The translations under genes and the position numbers were made by a program. This document shows, one piece after another, positions 9,732 through 19,476 of a stretch of 64,000 nucleotides of DNA. Position 1 is the stretch's first letter; each line of letters begins with the position of its first letter. Under the pieces are notes generated by a model that was given only the letters and a program-made list of their open reading frames with translations, was not told where the DNA came from and made no database searches. Source of the stretch: Owenweeksia hongkongensis DSM 17368. Lineage in GTDB: Bacteria > Bacteroidota > Bacteroidia > Flavobacteriales > Schleiferiaceae. The stretch covers positions 2,728,001 to 2,792,000 of the forward strand of contig NC_016599.1 of NCBI RefSeq assembly GCF_000236705.1, given 5' to 3'.

Positions 9732-11186
9732 ATGAAAAATATACTATTTGCATTTTGTCTTTTAACCCTTAGCGTAAGCCATGCTCAAGACAAAGTTGTC
9801 ACACTACTCCCGCCTTCTGGGAATATTTGGACTTGTGGTCTATTTGAAATTAACGATACAATTTATTGCCCGTATCAAGACTACTCGGCAGTAAAAGCTT
9901 CTCGATTTTTACAACTTGATTATGATCTTAATAATATTGATACATTAATCTTTGCACTTGGCCGCGATTCACTGGATTATGCCTTTAATTTGGTGATAAA
10001 TTCTGAACCTCATATTCTCTTGAGGAAAATAAAAAATGGCAGAAATGTTTTCTATGCAAGAAAGCTTCATAATGAACGCTTAAAAGACTCTTTGTTTCTT
10101 CCTATTGACACAATTGACAGGGGTGAACCATTTAGAGCCTATACGGTAGATGAGAATACTACAAGAATGATAATAGCAAAATGGGATACTAATCATAGGT
10201 TTATTCTTAATTCTACAATTGTAGATTTAGATTCAAATTTTAACATGAAGGAGTATCATACCATACAGGTTCAACCAAACGTGCTAAAATGGATATCTTT
10301 AATACTTTCTATAACCCCGGTTAATGATACACTTTGGCATATTCATACTAATGATGCATTATACTTGTATAATCCGAAAAGTAAACAGACGATTTCTGGT
10401 AAAAAACTATACGGAGAAACTCAAAGTTATTACAAAATAGATAGCACCAAGTATTTGGCTTTTGGTACCGTAGGTCAGCCCACCGTGCCAGGGCAGCCGG
10501 GTAATTATAGTGATGATTTAGGTTTTTATCGTATCAATGCAAATGGAGATGTGTTAGAGACCTTGAAGTTCAATACAGTGGTGGATTCCAGTACATACCC
10601 GCGTTTGGGGTATATTAACTATTCAATAGAAGATGCACAAGGGCCACTTGCTATTGTTTATGATACCAATAACATCTTTTTAGCCACTCATTCAAAACTT
10701 TCGAAACAAGGGCCAAATGAGTATTATTTTATGATAATAAAAACGAATAGTCGGGGCGATGAATATTAGCGTTATGTGTGGGACGGTAAAGGAGCTCTTA
10801 CAAATATGAGAAGTGTTACACCCACACCAGACGGGGGATGCATTATGGCTGGTCTACATTTTTATAATTTTCCACAGAGCAGTATTGTTCTTATAAAACT
10901 CGGTCCAGATGGTACTATCTCTAATGTGGAGTTTGATGCTCCGGAGACAGTAATAAGTTTTTACCCCAACCCGGTAAAAGACAGGCTGTATTATGATTTT
11001 TTGCCAGAGGCAAAAGGGCCATGCACAATGGAGATAATGGATATGCATGGCAAACTTGTTTTGAGTCAACTCTTAGAGCGGAATAGCAGTTCTATGAATA
11101 TAAACCTGAAGGAAGATTTTTATCTGTACAACTTAAAAACTGCGAAAGGTAAAACGGAGCAGGTGGGTAAATTGGTGGTGGAGTAA
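9732..11186 (+). pseudogene. T9SS-sorted secreted protein interrupted by an in-frame TAG
   Basis: Two consecutive open stretches in one frame, 9732-10769 and 10770-11186, are separated only by TAG at 10767-10769. Reading through gives a coherent 484-residue secreted protein: signal peptide MKNILFAFCLLTLSVSHAQ, a region resembling beta-strand repeats, and a T9SS type A sorting domain (VISFYPNPVKDRLYYDF... ending GKLVVE). The residues around the stop (GDEY*RYVWDG) suggest an original Trp codon TGG changed to TAG. The truncated product would lack the sorting domain and stay unsecreted by T9SS. It could be a real nonsense mutation, suppressed amber or a sequencing error. Function unknown. Confidence 0.75.
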
Positions 11187-11198
11187 AAAGGGTTTTAC

Positions 11199-12176
11199 TT
11201 AGTTAGTAATCTCCAGAGTTCGCAAAATCGCCTCCAACTCAAGTATCAAATTGCGCTTCTTTATTTCGGGGGCATAAATGAATGCATCAAGCATTATGCG
11301 TTGATTATTGGTTTCGTCAAACACAGTATAGTTGATAAACGAGCCGCCCATAAAATCACCTTTAGTGCGCCACAACCCACGGGTTTCTATAGCAAAGTTG
11401 CCATCTATTTTCAGGTTTTCAAACACTGGCGGAATGTAATCTTCCACCACCATGTAACTCCCTTCACGGTCACCTTTTATAAAATGGCTAGTGAGGCTAT
11501 CGCGCAAAGGAATAATGCGATCTCCGATAAGGGCGTCATCTTCCATTATTGGGTCAAAGTGGATGAGTATACCTTGATCACTTTTTAAGGACTTATTCCA
11601 AAGCACCAGAGTGTTTTCACTTTCCTGATCTATGATAAACGAGGCGGGAATTTTCATGGAAACATGATGATCCTTAAGAAGCTTAGGCACAGGTTGTGGC
11701 TTAGCTGTCACTCTTTTTTGCAGGTGCTCCATTTCACTATCATGAAGCATTTTGGTTAGATCTTTCTGATTTTGGATAATCAGCTTGGCCAGTTCAGTGC
11801 CGCTTGGAGCTGTAAATTTTATGAAAATCTGAGGGCGGGCAAATTCGTCTTTTTCAACGGTCACTTTAGCTTCAGGGCCTTCTTCCAAAACCACAATGTT
11901 GCGAGAGCGATGCAACAAACTATTGAATGATTCTGGGGGCACTTGCCTTACGGTAAAAATGGGCTCTGCTTGTGGAAGTCCATCCTGCTGAGGTGCAAAA
12001 TACTTGATAAACTTTTCCCCGGCTACTTCACTCCAAATGGACTCTTCAGTCACCACAATAATGTCTAAACGGCCGCCATTACTTGTGGGTAGGGTGTCTG
12101 CGAAAATCTGGCTTTCAGAACCATCCTGACATCCAACAAATAGAAGAAGAATAGGTAAGAGCCAGAAATTTTTCAT
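11199..12176 (-). CDS. DUF4837 family lipoprotein
   Basis: 325 aa. Lipoprotein signal with lipobox LLFVGCQD, then a DUF4837-type domain (RLDIIVVTEESIW near residue 38, repeated-fold C-terminal half with IPASFIIDQE and YMVVEDYIPPVF). The family is confined to Bacteroidetes and has no assigned function. It starts 2 nt after the downstream end of the MltD-like gene, so the two form an operon, which hints at a cell-envelope role (inference). Confidence 0.8.
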   Translation of the reverse strand: MKNFWLLPILLLFVGCQDGSESQIFADTLPTSNGGRLDIIVVTEESIWSEVAGEKFIKYFAPQQDGLPQAEPIFTVRQVPPESFNSLLHRSRNIVVLEEGPEAKVTVEKDEFARPQIFIKFTAPSGTELAKLIIQNQKDLTKMLHDSEMEHLQKRVTAKPQPVPKLLKDHHVSMKIPASFIIDQESENTLVLWNKSLKSDQGILIHFDPIMEDDALIGDRIIPLRDSLTSHFIKGDREGSYMVVEDYIPPVFENLKIDGNFAIETRGLWRTKGDFMGGSFINYTVFDETNNQRIMLDAFIYAPEIKKRNLILELEAILRTLEITN

Positions 12177-12178
12177 GT

Positions 12179-13768
12179 TTAGCTATTTGGGTAAATTTTT
12201 AATCGCATGCCTGGTTTCAGGTTTCGGGCATTACTAATGCCGTTCCATCCCATTATATTTTGAGCACTTATTCCAGGGTATTGTTTTGCAATGCTGTAAA
12301 AGGATTCTCCACTTCGCACGCTATGCATTACATACTCTCCTTTTCCATCTGTTGCTGCGGGCTTTGGAGTAGTAGATTGTGCTACATTGGATGTGGGTAA
12401 TTTTCTTGGGTAAATGGTAAGCCTTTGTCCTACTCTAATAGTGTTTCCTCTAATGCCATTCCATCTGCGAATACTACTTACGGACACTCCATATTTTTCA
12501 GCAATAGTTCCCAATACGTCACCTCTACGCACAGTGTAACGAATTCTTTCGTCCATCACTATTTCGGTTGGAACATCAGGCTTTTTTTGCTCAAAATCTT
12601 TTTGCGCTAAAGCGTAAATAGAATCTTCATTAGTAACAAACATTCCCATTTTTTGCGAAGGTAGAATCAAGGTGTAAGGCTTCTTCTCATTTTTAGGGAT
12701 CATCTTGTAGCGGTAAGCAGGGTTCAGGAAAGCCAGCTCTTCCTCAGTGATATCAATGAGTTTAGAAATTTGCTCGAAGCTAATTTGCTCTTTTATAAGA
12801 ACGGTGTCTGTAGAAAAGTAAGAAGGTTTTACATCCGTAGGGAAAATGAAGTGCTCACTAGGATAATTCATAATATAATTTACCGCTATAAAAGCCGGAA
12901 CATATCCAGCAGTTTCACGTGGTAAAAATGGGCGAATCTCCCAGTAGTTACGCTTTCCGCCAGATCGTCTTATGGCTTTGTTTACGTTTCCTGGCCCGGA
13001 GTTGTATGCTGCTAAAGCTAAATTCCAATCACCGAAAATGCCATAAAGTGTTTGCAGGTATTTACAAGCTGCTTCTGTAGATTTTAATGGGTCATTGCGA
13101 TCATCCACATAAGAGGTGGTGGAAAGTCCATTCATGCGCCCAGTGGCGTACATAAATTGCCAAAGTCCGGCTGCTCCTACTCGGCTGCGTGCAGCTGGGT
13201 TCAAAGCAGACTCTACGATTGCAAGGTATTTTAGCTCAAGCGGAAGATTGTATTTATCCAGTGCTTCCTCAAACATAGGGAAATAGTATTCGGACAAACC
13301 TAGCATACGGCTCACCTGTTCGCGTCTGCGCTGAGCATACACGTCAATGTAGCGTTTTACGTATTCGTTATAATCTAAATCAAAAGGGGTGTTGGCATTT
13401 AGAAGTGCAATACGCTCTTTATAGATGCTGTCTGAAAAGGTAGGAACCACAAAAGCGGTATCTTCAGTATTTACAAACTCTTCGGTAGAGGCAATAGCCG
13501 AATCAGTAATAAAAAAGCTGAGATTCAGAAGGCTATCGAGTTTCGCTACAAAAGGATCGTCCTCAAGCGAGATTTCACCTAAATCTAGCGGCTTTATTTT
13601 TTTGATGGTGTCGGTATCGCCTTTTTCCATTGTCTGCCATCTATTGGCAGCAGCGATTTGGCTAAAGCCACAAAAGGTGACAAAGGCTGTTAAGATTATA
13701 TTTTTCAAAGTGAGAGAGTTTATCGTTCTATGTTCCTTATCCTGTGGGTAATCCGTTTTCTTCTGCAT
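12179..13768 (-). CDS. MltD-like lytic transglycosylase with LysM repeats
   Basis: 529 aa periplasmic enzyme that would cleave glycan strands of peptidoglycan to 1,6-anhydro products. The hydrophobic segment NIILTAFVTFCGFSQIAAA is the signal. The SLT domain carries catalytic Glu in VESALNPAARS, then GAAGLWQFM, AAYNSGPGNV and ETAGYVPAFIAVNYI, all hallmarks of family 1D (MltD). Two LysM domains follow (RYTVRRGDVLGTIAEKYGVS and MHSVRSGESFYSIAKQY). The ATG at 13768 puts 22 residues before the hydrophobic segment; a TTG nearer the signal is an alternative start. Followed after 2 nt by the DUF4837 lipoprotein gene. Confidence 0.92.
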   Translation of the reverse strand: MQKKTDYPQDKEHRTINSLTLKNIILTAFVTFCGFSQIAAANRWQTMEKGDTDTIKKIKPLDLGEISLEDDPFVAKLDSLLNLSFFITDSAIASTEEFVNTEDTAFVVPTFSDSIYKERIALLNANTPFDLDYNEYVKRYIDVYAQRRREQVSRMLGLSEYYFPMFEEALDKYNLPLELKYLAIVESALNPAARSRVGAAGLWQFMYATGRMNGLSTTSYVDDRNDPLKSTEAACKYLQTLYGIFGDWNLALAAYNSGPGNVNKAIRRSGGKRNYWEIRPFLPRETAGYVPAFIAVNYIMNYPSEHFIFPTDVKPSYFSTDTVLIKEQISFEQISKLIDITEEELAFLNPAYRYKMIPKNEKKPYTLILPSQKMGMFVTNEDSIYALAQKDFEQKKPDVPTEIVMDERIRYTVRRGDVLGTIAEKYGVSVSSIRRWNGIRGNTIRVGQRLTIYPRKLPTSNVAQSTTPKPAATDGKGEYVMHSVRSGESFYSIAKQYPGISAQNIMGWNGISNARNLKPGMRLKIYPNS

Positions 13769-13884
13769 TATAAAACATTTCTCGGGTTTTCACAAAAAAG
13801 CCTATTAACACTAATAGTGCCAAGCTTTTAGTCAATTTGAAAAAATAACAGGAGCGAATAACAAAAGCACCCCGGTTTTTTCAA

Positions 13885-15306
13885 CTAGTTGCTGTTCATT
13901 AACTGGTGTGAAAACTGCAGCAATTCCTTTTCAGAAAAAGCAGGAGCCATCAATTGTATACCGTAGGGCAGCCCATTACTGTGATTTCCCATAGGTAATG
14001 AAACGGCAGGAATACCGCAAATATTGGCTTGTACCGTAAAGATGTCTTCGAGGTACATTACCGTAGGGTCGGTTTGTTTTTTGCCAATTTCAAAGGCCGT
14101 GTGTGGAGCTGTTGGCGAAAGCATCAAGTCATAATCTTCAAAAACCTTTTCGGTTTGTTGTTTGATTAGCATTCTTGCTTTTTGTGCCTGACCGTAATAT
14201 GCTTCGTAATATCCGCTGCTCAGTACAAATGTTCCTAGCAAGATTCTACGCTTTACCTCGGTGCCAAAACCTTCGGTGCGCGAAAGTTTGTAGGTAGATT
14301 CGAGATCAGTAGCATTTTCGCTGCGGTAGCCAAAATGAATTCCATCATAGCGAGCCAAATTTGAAGAAGCTTCGGCCGTGGTAAGTACGTAGTACACGGG
14401 AACCATATAATCCAAGTGTGGAGAATTTACAGGCTCTACAGTGTGACCTTCAGCTTTTAATTTTTCAATAAGATCCATCATGCCATCACGAATTTCGCCA
14501 TCAAGGCTATCATTCATAATACATTCTTTGATGTATCCTATTTTTAGTTTTTTGTCACCGCTCGCATTAAGTTCAATCGGCTCAACTTCTTTACGCGAAA
14601 GCGTGCTGTCAAAATTATCCTTACCCGCCATTACCTCATATAGCAAGGCAGCGTCTTCCACACTTTTGGTAAAAGGGCCAATCTGATCGAAAGATGATGC
14701 GTAAGCAATAAGACCGTGGCGAGAAATTCGCCCATAAGATGGTTTAAAACCAACTACACCGCAAAAGCTGGCCGGCTGACGAATACTGCCACCGGTATCG
14801 CTACCCAATGCAGCGTGACAAAGGTTGGCAGCAACAGCAGCAGCACTTCCACCTGAAGAACCTCCAGGTACTTTGGTGATATCATGTGGATTTTTTACCG
14901 GGCCATAATGCGAAAATTCATTGGCTGAGCCCATTGCGAATTCATCACAATTGAGGCGACCAATGATAATAGCATCTTCTTCCAAAAGGCGCTCAATGGC
15001 GGTTGCGTCAAAAAGAGATTCAAAACCGTCAAGAATTTTGGAAGCGGCAGTCACTTTATGACCTTTAAAGCAAAGGTTGTCTTTAATACCGATTACCATA
15101 CCCGCCAGTTTACCGGCATTGCCGCGCTGTATCTTTTGATCAATTACAGTGGCGCGGCTTCGAGCGTCATGCGCAAATACTTCTACAAAAGCATTGAGGT
15201 GCTCATGCTCAGCAATACGCTCCAAGTAAAATTCTACCAGTTGGGTACAAGAAGATTCACCATTGTGTAATTTTTCCTGTACTTCAGCTAAGGTTTTAAA
15301 ATCCAT
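13885..15306 (-). CDS. gatA: Aspartyl/glutamyl-tRNA amidotransferase subunit A
   Basis: 473 aa amidase of the GatCAB complex, which converts misacylated Glu-tRNA(Gln) or Asp-tRNA(Asn) to the amide form using ammonia from glutamine. The Ser-cisSer-Lys triad is intact: Lys75 in GIKDN, Ser150/151 in the GGSSGGS stretch and Ser174 in TGGSIRQPAS. Length is typical. gatB and gatC are not in the window, as usual in this phylum. It begins 28 nt after the end of tatA and probably shares its promoter. Confidence 0.96.
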   Translation of the reverse strand: MDFKTLAEVQEKLHNGESSCTQLVEFYLERIAEHEHLNAFVEVFAHDARSRATVIDQKIQRGNAGKLAGMVIGIKDNLCFKGHKVTAASKILDGFESLFDATAIERLLEEDAIIIGRLNCDEFAMGSANEFSHYGPVKNPHDITKVPGGSSGGSAAAVAANLCHAALGSDTGGSIRQPASFCGVVGFKPSYGRISRHGLIAYASSFDQIGPFTKSVEDAALLYEVMAGKDNFDSTLSRKEVEPIELNASGDKKLKIGYIKECIMNDSLDGEIRDGMMDLIEKLKAEGHTVEPVNSPHLDYMVPVYYVLTTAEASSNLARYDGIHFGYRSENATDLESTYKLSRTEGFGTEVKRRILLGTFVLSSGYYEAYYGQAQKARMLIKQQTEKVFEDYDLMLSPTAPHTAFEIGKKQTDPTVMYLEDIFTVQANICGIPAVSLPMGNHSNGLPYGIQLMAPAFSEKELLQFSHQLMNSN

Positions 15307-15334
15307 TAAAAGACGGGTATTTGGGAAAAGTGGG

Positions 15335-15535
15335 TTATTTTTTATCCGATGAAGAAGCCTTGGTATCGGTGTCTTCGTCTTCCTTTATTGCATTCTTAAA
15401 TTCCTTCACTCCACCACCAAGTCCGCGCATTAATTCAGGTATTTTGCGACCACCAAAAAGTAAAAGTACCGCGGCTACAATAAGAACGATTTGCCAAGGG
15501 CCAATCATACCTAACATTACAGATGCAAGATTCAT
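15335..15535 (-). CDS. tatA: Sec-independent translocase subunit TatA
   Basis: 66 aa. Short N-terminal membrane helix (IGPWQIVLIVAAVLLLF), then the FGGRKIPELMRGLGGGVKEFK amphipathic segment and an acidic, charged tail: the standard TatA/E plan. It forms the protein-conducting oligomer of the twin-arginine pathway. One probable Tat substrate, the dehalogenase at 58289-59098, is in the window. A perfect -7 box lies upstream at 15561-15568. Confidence 0.93.
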   Translation of the reverse strand: MNLASVMLGMIGPWQIVLIVAAVLLLFGGRKIPELMRGLGGGVKEFKNAIKEDEDTDTKASSSDKK

Positions 15536-15560
15536 AAAAATTCCATTTAAAAATTGGGGG

Positions 15561-15568
15561 CAAAGGTA
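15561..15568 (-). promoter_or_regulatory. Bacteroidota -7 box for tatA-gatA
   Basis: TACCTTTG on the minus strand matches TAnnTTTG exactly. It lies 25 nt before the tatA ATG and predicts a leader of about 20 nt. Confidence 0.45.
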
Positions 15569-15678
15569 TGAATTAATGAAGATTAAAGATGCTAGCCTTA
15601 GTGTTTTGTGTGACCCGCTATTTGGCTGTAGTTAAAAGGATTTCTAGGGAAATTGAACGAAGAACGTCAAAATGGCTT

Positions 15679-17157
15679 CTAGTCGTTTTGCAGCGGAACA
15701 TACTTAGGTTCATTGCCCACGTGCTTTAAACGGTAATTACCCATCCAGTTTTCCCATTCCTGCTGTAGCTTTTGTGCTTTTTTTGGTTGTTCTGATATCA
15801 GATTTTGGGTTTCGGCTCGGTCAGTTTCTAGGTCGTACAGTTCCCAAGTATTTCCGAAAGCTTTCACAAGTTTCCAGTTATTATCAATGAGGGCGGCATT
15901 GTCATACAAATGAAAATACATAGGAGGAGAAGGTGGCATCTTTTTACCCGTTAGCAGAGGGTACAAACTTCTTCCGGATAAAGGCTTATCATCAGGTGCG
16001 CTTGGATATTCAGCGCAAGCGAGTTCAAAAAAAGTAGGGGCCAGATCCAGAATCTGTGCTGGTGTATCGTTCACTTTTTCATTGGGAGGAATCACATCTG
16101 GCCAGTTTAATATGGCTGAAGTACAAGCCCCTCCATTGTGCTGATTTTGCTTATACAACCTATATGGAGTGTTGCTTGCAAACGCCCAGCCCAGACCGTA
16201 ATTGTGATTTTCACCCAATGCTCCGGGTACATCTTTTCTTCCGCGGTCAAAAGGATTGGCCCCATTATCACTAATAAAAACGATAAGAGTGTTGTCTCGA
16301 ATTCCTAGTTCTTCAAGCTTATCAATTACTCTACCTACAGAAGCATCCATTCTGTAAATCATGGCGGCATAAGTCGCCATTCTATCAGCTTCAATTTCCT
16401 GCTCCTTTGGCGATAAATCTTTCCATGCGGGGATTGTAGATGGACGATCAGGAACGGGCCATTTCGCATCAATGATCCCAAGTTTTAATTGACGTTTTAT
16501 TCGCTCTTCACGGATTTTATCCCAGCCTGCTTTATAGGTGTTTTTAAACCGCTCAATATCTTCAGGAAGTGCCATCAAAGGCGCATGCGGGGCGGTGTGC
16601 GCCAGATAAAGGAAAAAACGCTTTTCCGGGTTTGCTTTATGACCTTCTTCAATAAACTTGACTGCATAATCGCCATAGGCTGAAGTGGCATAAAAATTAT
16701 CCGGAACTTCAAACTTATCATGATCAAGCCTAAAGCTTGGATCGCCTTTAAAGTAGTTAGTAGCACCATTGAGATGTCCAAAAAAATGGTCAAAGCCACG
16801 ATTTACCGGGTTTCCCGAAAGATGCCATTTTCCCACAGCGTAGGTATTATAGTTGGCTCTTCGTATCACTTCGGCAATAGTTGGCCCATTTTCCAGATGA
16901 ATGCCGCTGTCGTGCCAATGTTGCCCACTTATAATCATGGCTCGCGAAGGTTCGCATTTGGCACTGTTATAAAACTGGCGCATCCTTATTCCTTCTTGTG
17001 CTAGCTTGTCAAGGTGGGGAGTTTGTATTTCGCTGCCAAAGCACGCCAGGTCTGAGTAGCCCATATCATCAGCTACAATGAGAATAATGTTGGGTTGAGC
17101 AAGGCTTTGGGAAGCGCAAAAAGCGAAAAATAATAGTGTATGAAAGATGTGTTTCAT
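15679..17157 (-). CDS. Secreted arylsulfatase-type sulfatase (family S1)
   Basis: 492 aa. Signal peptide ending SQSLAQ, then VADDMGYSDLACFG (metal-binding Asp pair) and the sulfatase signature C-x-P-S-R (CEPSRA, Cys68), whose Cys must be converted to formylglycine. GKWHL, HTAPHAP and SDNGANPFDRG supply further active-site residues. It would hydrolyse sulfate esters, plausibly of algal polysaccharides, in the periplasm or at the surface. No maturase (anSME or FGE) and no SusCD pair lie nearby. The gene starts 34 nt after the PPK2 gene on the same strand. Substrate cannot be predicted. Confidence 0.9.
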   Translation of the reverse strand: MKHIFHTLLFFAFCASQSLAQPNIILIVADDMGYSDLACFGSEIQTPHLDKLAQEGIRMRQFYNSAKCEPSRAMIISGQHWHDSGIHLENGPTIAEVIRRANYNTYAVGKWHLSGNPVNRGFDHFFGHLNGATNYFKGDPSFRLDHDKFEVPDNFYATSAYGDYAVKFIEEGHKANPEKRFFLYLAHTAPHAPLMALPEDIERFKNTYKAGWDKIREERIKRQLKLGIIDAKWPVPDRPSTIPAWKDLSPKEQEIEADRMATYAAMIYRMDASVGRVIDKLEELGIRDNTLIVFISDNGANPFDRGRKDVPGALGENHNYGLGWAFASNTPYRLYKQNQHNGGACTSAILNWPDVIPPNEKVNDTPAQILDLAPTFFELACAEYPSAPDDKPLSGRSLYPLLTGKKMPPSPPMYFHLYDNAALIDNNWKLVKAFGNTWELYDLETDRAETQNLISEQPKKAQKLQQEWENWMGNYRLKHVGNEPKYVPLQND

Positions 17158-17191
17158 GGAATGAATAAAGCAATGAGCATAGATAGCAATT

Positions 17192-17926
17192 TTAGCTCGG
17201 CTTCGGATAAGTCATATTTAATGTCTCCAGCTTTTCTACCACTGCTTTTGCAATAAGGTAGTTTCGGTACCACTTATCCTCAGCGGGTATTATTTGCCAT
17301 GGAATTTGAGGACTGCAGCGCTCAAATATTCTTTCATAAGTCTCTAAGTAGGCCTGTCTGTTTTTCTGTTCCTTGGTGTCGGCCTCATCGTATTTCCATT
17401 GCTTTTTAGGATCCTTTAAACGTGCCTTCAATTTGGCCTGCTGCGCTTCTTCTGATAGGTTGAGAAAGAATTTTAAAATTAGAGTGCCTTGCATTTGAAG
17501 GTGCTGCTCAAAGTCATTTATGTAATCGTATCGATGCTCGATTCTGGAGGCATCGGCCGTTTCATGCACAGTTGGCACCAATATATCTTCATAGTGCGAT
17601 CGGTTGAAAATCTGTATCATTCCCTTGGCGGGAAGGTGCTTGTAAATACGCCACAGGAATCCGTACATCAACTCTTCTTCAGTTGGTTTTTTGAATGAGG
17701 TTACATTACAACCCGTGGGGTTGAGGCAAGAAAATACGTGCCTTATTGTACTATCTTTTCCAGCAGCATCAAGCCCTTGTAAAATGATAAGCACGGAGTT
17801 TTTCTGGTTAGCGTAAAGCAAATGCTGTAAATCAAAAAGTCGATCCTGAAGCTTCTTGAATTTCTTAGTTATTTTCTTTTCGCTTAGGTCTGTGGGAGCT
17901 GTAGTTGGAAAATCTGTTATGTGCAT
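17192..17926 (-). CDS. ppk2: Polyphosphate kinase 2 family nucleotide phosphotransferase
   Basis: 244 aa single-domain PPK2 enzyme. Walker A GLDAAGKDST (51-60), the FNRSHYEDILV Walker B region and a lid with basic residues are present. PPK2 proteins transfer phosphate from polyphosphate to nucleotides; the lack of an N-terminal second domain puts it with the short classes (probably class III, AMP/ADP phosphorylating, uncertain). A near-match -7 box (TATCTTTT) lies upstream. The sulfatase gene follows at 34 nt. Confidence 0.88.
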   Translation of the reverse strand: MHITDFPTTAPTDLSEKKITKKFKKLQDRLFDLQHLLYANQKNSVLIILQGLDAAGKDSTIRHVFSCLNPTGCNVTSFKKPTEEELMYGFLWRIYKHLPAKGMIQIFNRSHYEDILVPTVHETADASRIEHRYDYINDFEQHLQMQGTLILKFFLNLSEEAQQAKLKARLKDPKKQWKYDEADTKEQKNRQAYLETYERIFERCSPQIPWQIIPAEDKWYRNYLIAKAVVEKLETLNMTYPKPS

Positions 17927-17973
17927 TTCTCAAATCATTGAAATGAAAAGATACATTGTTTTTTAATACCCTA

Positions 17974-19293
17974 TTACTCCCTTGTCATCACATAGCTGCC
18001 ACCGCCTTGATTTAAAGTCATTTGCTTTGCTTCTGGATTGAAATCTAAAACCACTCCGGCCTTATCAAAAGAAAATTGATGTTCGGCAGTAGCTTGTAAC
18101 GGAAAAGATGGCTGGCCGGTAGCTTGCGCCACTAAGGTGTTTTCGGACTTAGTGATGGTAACTTTCAAAGGTATTTGTGGACTGGAGTACACTCCTAAAT
18201 ATTTGTCCAAATCGGCAGAGGAAACCGCAATGCTTTTAAAAACCGGAATTTCGTAGGGTTCATTAAAAACAGCGCTAAGCACAGCTATGCTCACATTATT
18301 GTGATTGTAATTGTTCCCGTTAGAAGTGATTGCAAAAGCAACTTTGTCATCTTCAAAATATCCAAAAACGGAACTAAAACCATCAATGCCGCCAGTGTGA
18401 CCATAGCTTGTTTTGTCGCCAAAAGGCATGGTGAAAAGGCCCATTCCATAACCATCTTTTATGGTCGTCATGGTTTTTAAGCTTTCTTCAGAAATTATTT
18501 TTCCGCTGAAAAGCGCAAAAGCAAACTGGGTTAAATCCGAAGGTGTGGAAATAATAGCCCCAGCACCCATAGGTACAGACATATCCGTTTCAGGTTGTTT
18601 TTCCCAGCTACTTACATATTCGTATGAGTTGCACTCGTTTTTAGATAAATCAATCTTACCGCCAAACTTGGTGTTTTTCAAGTTCGCAGGTTTTATGATT
18701 TTCTCATCTAAAATGTCCGAATAAGGCTGGTCGTATACTTTTTGCAAAATGTAGGATTGCAAAACATAGTTGGAGTTGCTGTACTCGGCTTTTGAGTCTG
18801 GCTCAAAATCGCTTCCTGACTTGGCAATGATGGCAACCATGGCGGCCTCAGTTTTTGGCTCAGTATTATATTCCAAATAGATATCATCATTTGTAAAGTT
18901 GTGAATACCGCTTCGGTGATTTAGCAAATTGCTGATGGTTATTTTTTTAGCGTTGGTCACTGAAGGAAAGAACTTGTGAATCGTTTGATCCAAGCTTAGC
19001 TTATTTTCTTCTACAGCTTTTAAAACCATAGTAGCGGTGAAGGTTTTGGAGATAGAACCAATTCTGTATTTCGTGTTGGCATCTGGCTTCTTTTTGCTTT
19101 CCACATCAGCAAAGCCCGTGGCCTTGGTGTAAATCACTTCGCCATTTTTGGCAATAGCCACACTGCCCATAAACTTATCATTGGCTTCTAGAGCTTCCAG
19201 GTAATTGTCGAGCTTTTCCTTGTCAAAGGTTTGCGCAAAGCCAATGTGTAAGGTGCAAAATGAAAGTGCGGTAATTAGGATAATCCGGATCAT
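17974..19293 (-). CDS. Beta-lactamase-fold serine hydrolase
   Basis: 439 aa secreted protein of the class C beta-lactamase/DD-peptidase family. The signal peptide is MIRIILITALSFCTLHIGFAQ; I start at this ATG (19293) since the 56 upstream in-frame codons are not signal-like. Catalytic SxxK is S80-I-S-K83, the YxN motif is in EYSNSNYV, and the third motif is GHTGG. A small beta-strand domain follows after about residue 340. Many Bacteroidota relatives act on peptides or esters and the substrate is unknown. Divergent from the TspO-like gene at 19477. Confidence 0.88.
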   Translation of the reverse strand: MIRIILITALSFCTLHIGFAQTFDKEKLDNYLEALEANDKFMGSVAIAKNGEVIYTKATGFADVESKKKPDANTKYRIGSISKTFTATMVLKAVEENKLSLDQTIHKFFPSVTNAKKITISNLLNHRSGIHNFTNDDIYLEYNTEPKTEAAMVAIIAKSGSDFEPDSKAEYSNSNYVLQSYILQKVYDQPYSDILDEKIIKPANLKNTKFGGKIDLSKNECNSYEYVSSWEKQPETDMSVPMGAGAIISTPSDLTQFAFALFSGKIISEESLKTMTTIKDGYGMGLFTMPFGDKTSYGHTGGIDGFSSVFGYFEDDKVAFAITSNGNNYNHNNVSIAVLSAVFNEPYEIPVFKSIAVSSADLDKYLGVYSSPQIPLKVTITKSENTLVAQATGQPSFPLQATAEHQFSFDKAGVVLDFNPEAKQMTLNQGGGSYVMTRE

Positions 19294-19476
19294 GGTGAAG
19301 TGATTTTGTTTGGGTTCTAAAAATAGGAAATTAAGGTAAGGCGCGACATGATTGCAATGCAAGTGCGTCACTTTTACCAAAGACTGAATTTTTAGGTAAA
19401 GGTTGGAAATTGAACTGATACTGAACACAAAGCCAGGTTTTAGGTTTTTAGGATAATTCAATCAAAGACGAGCAAA

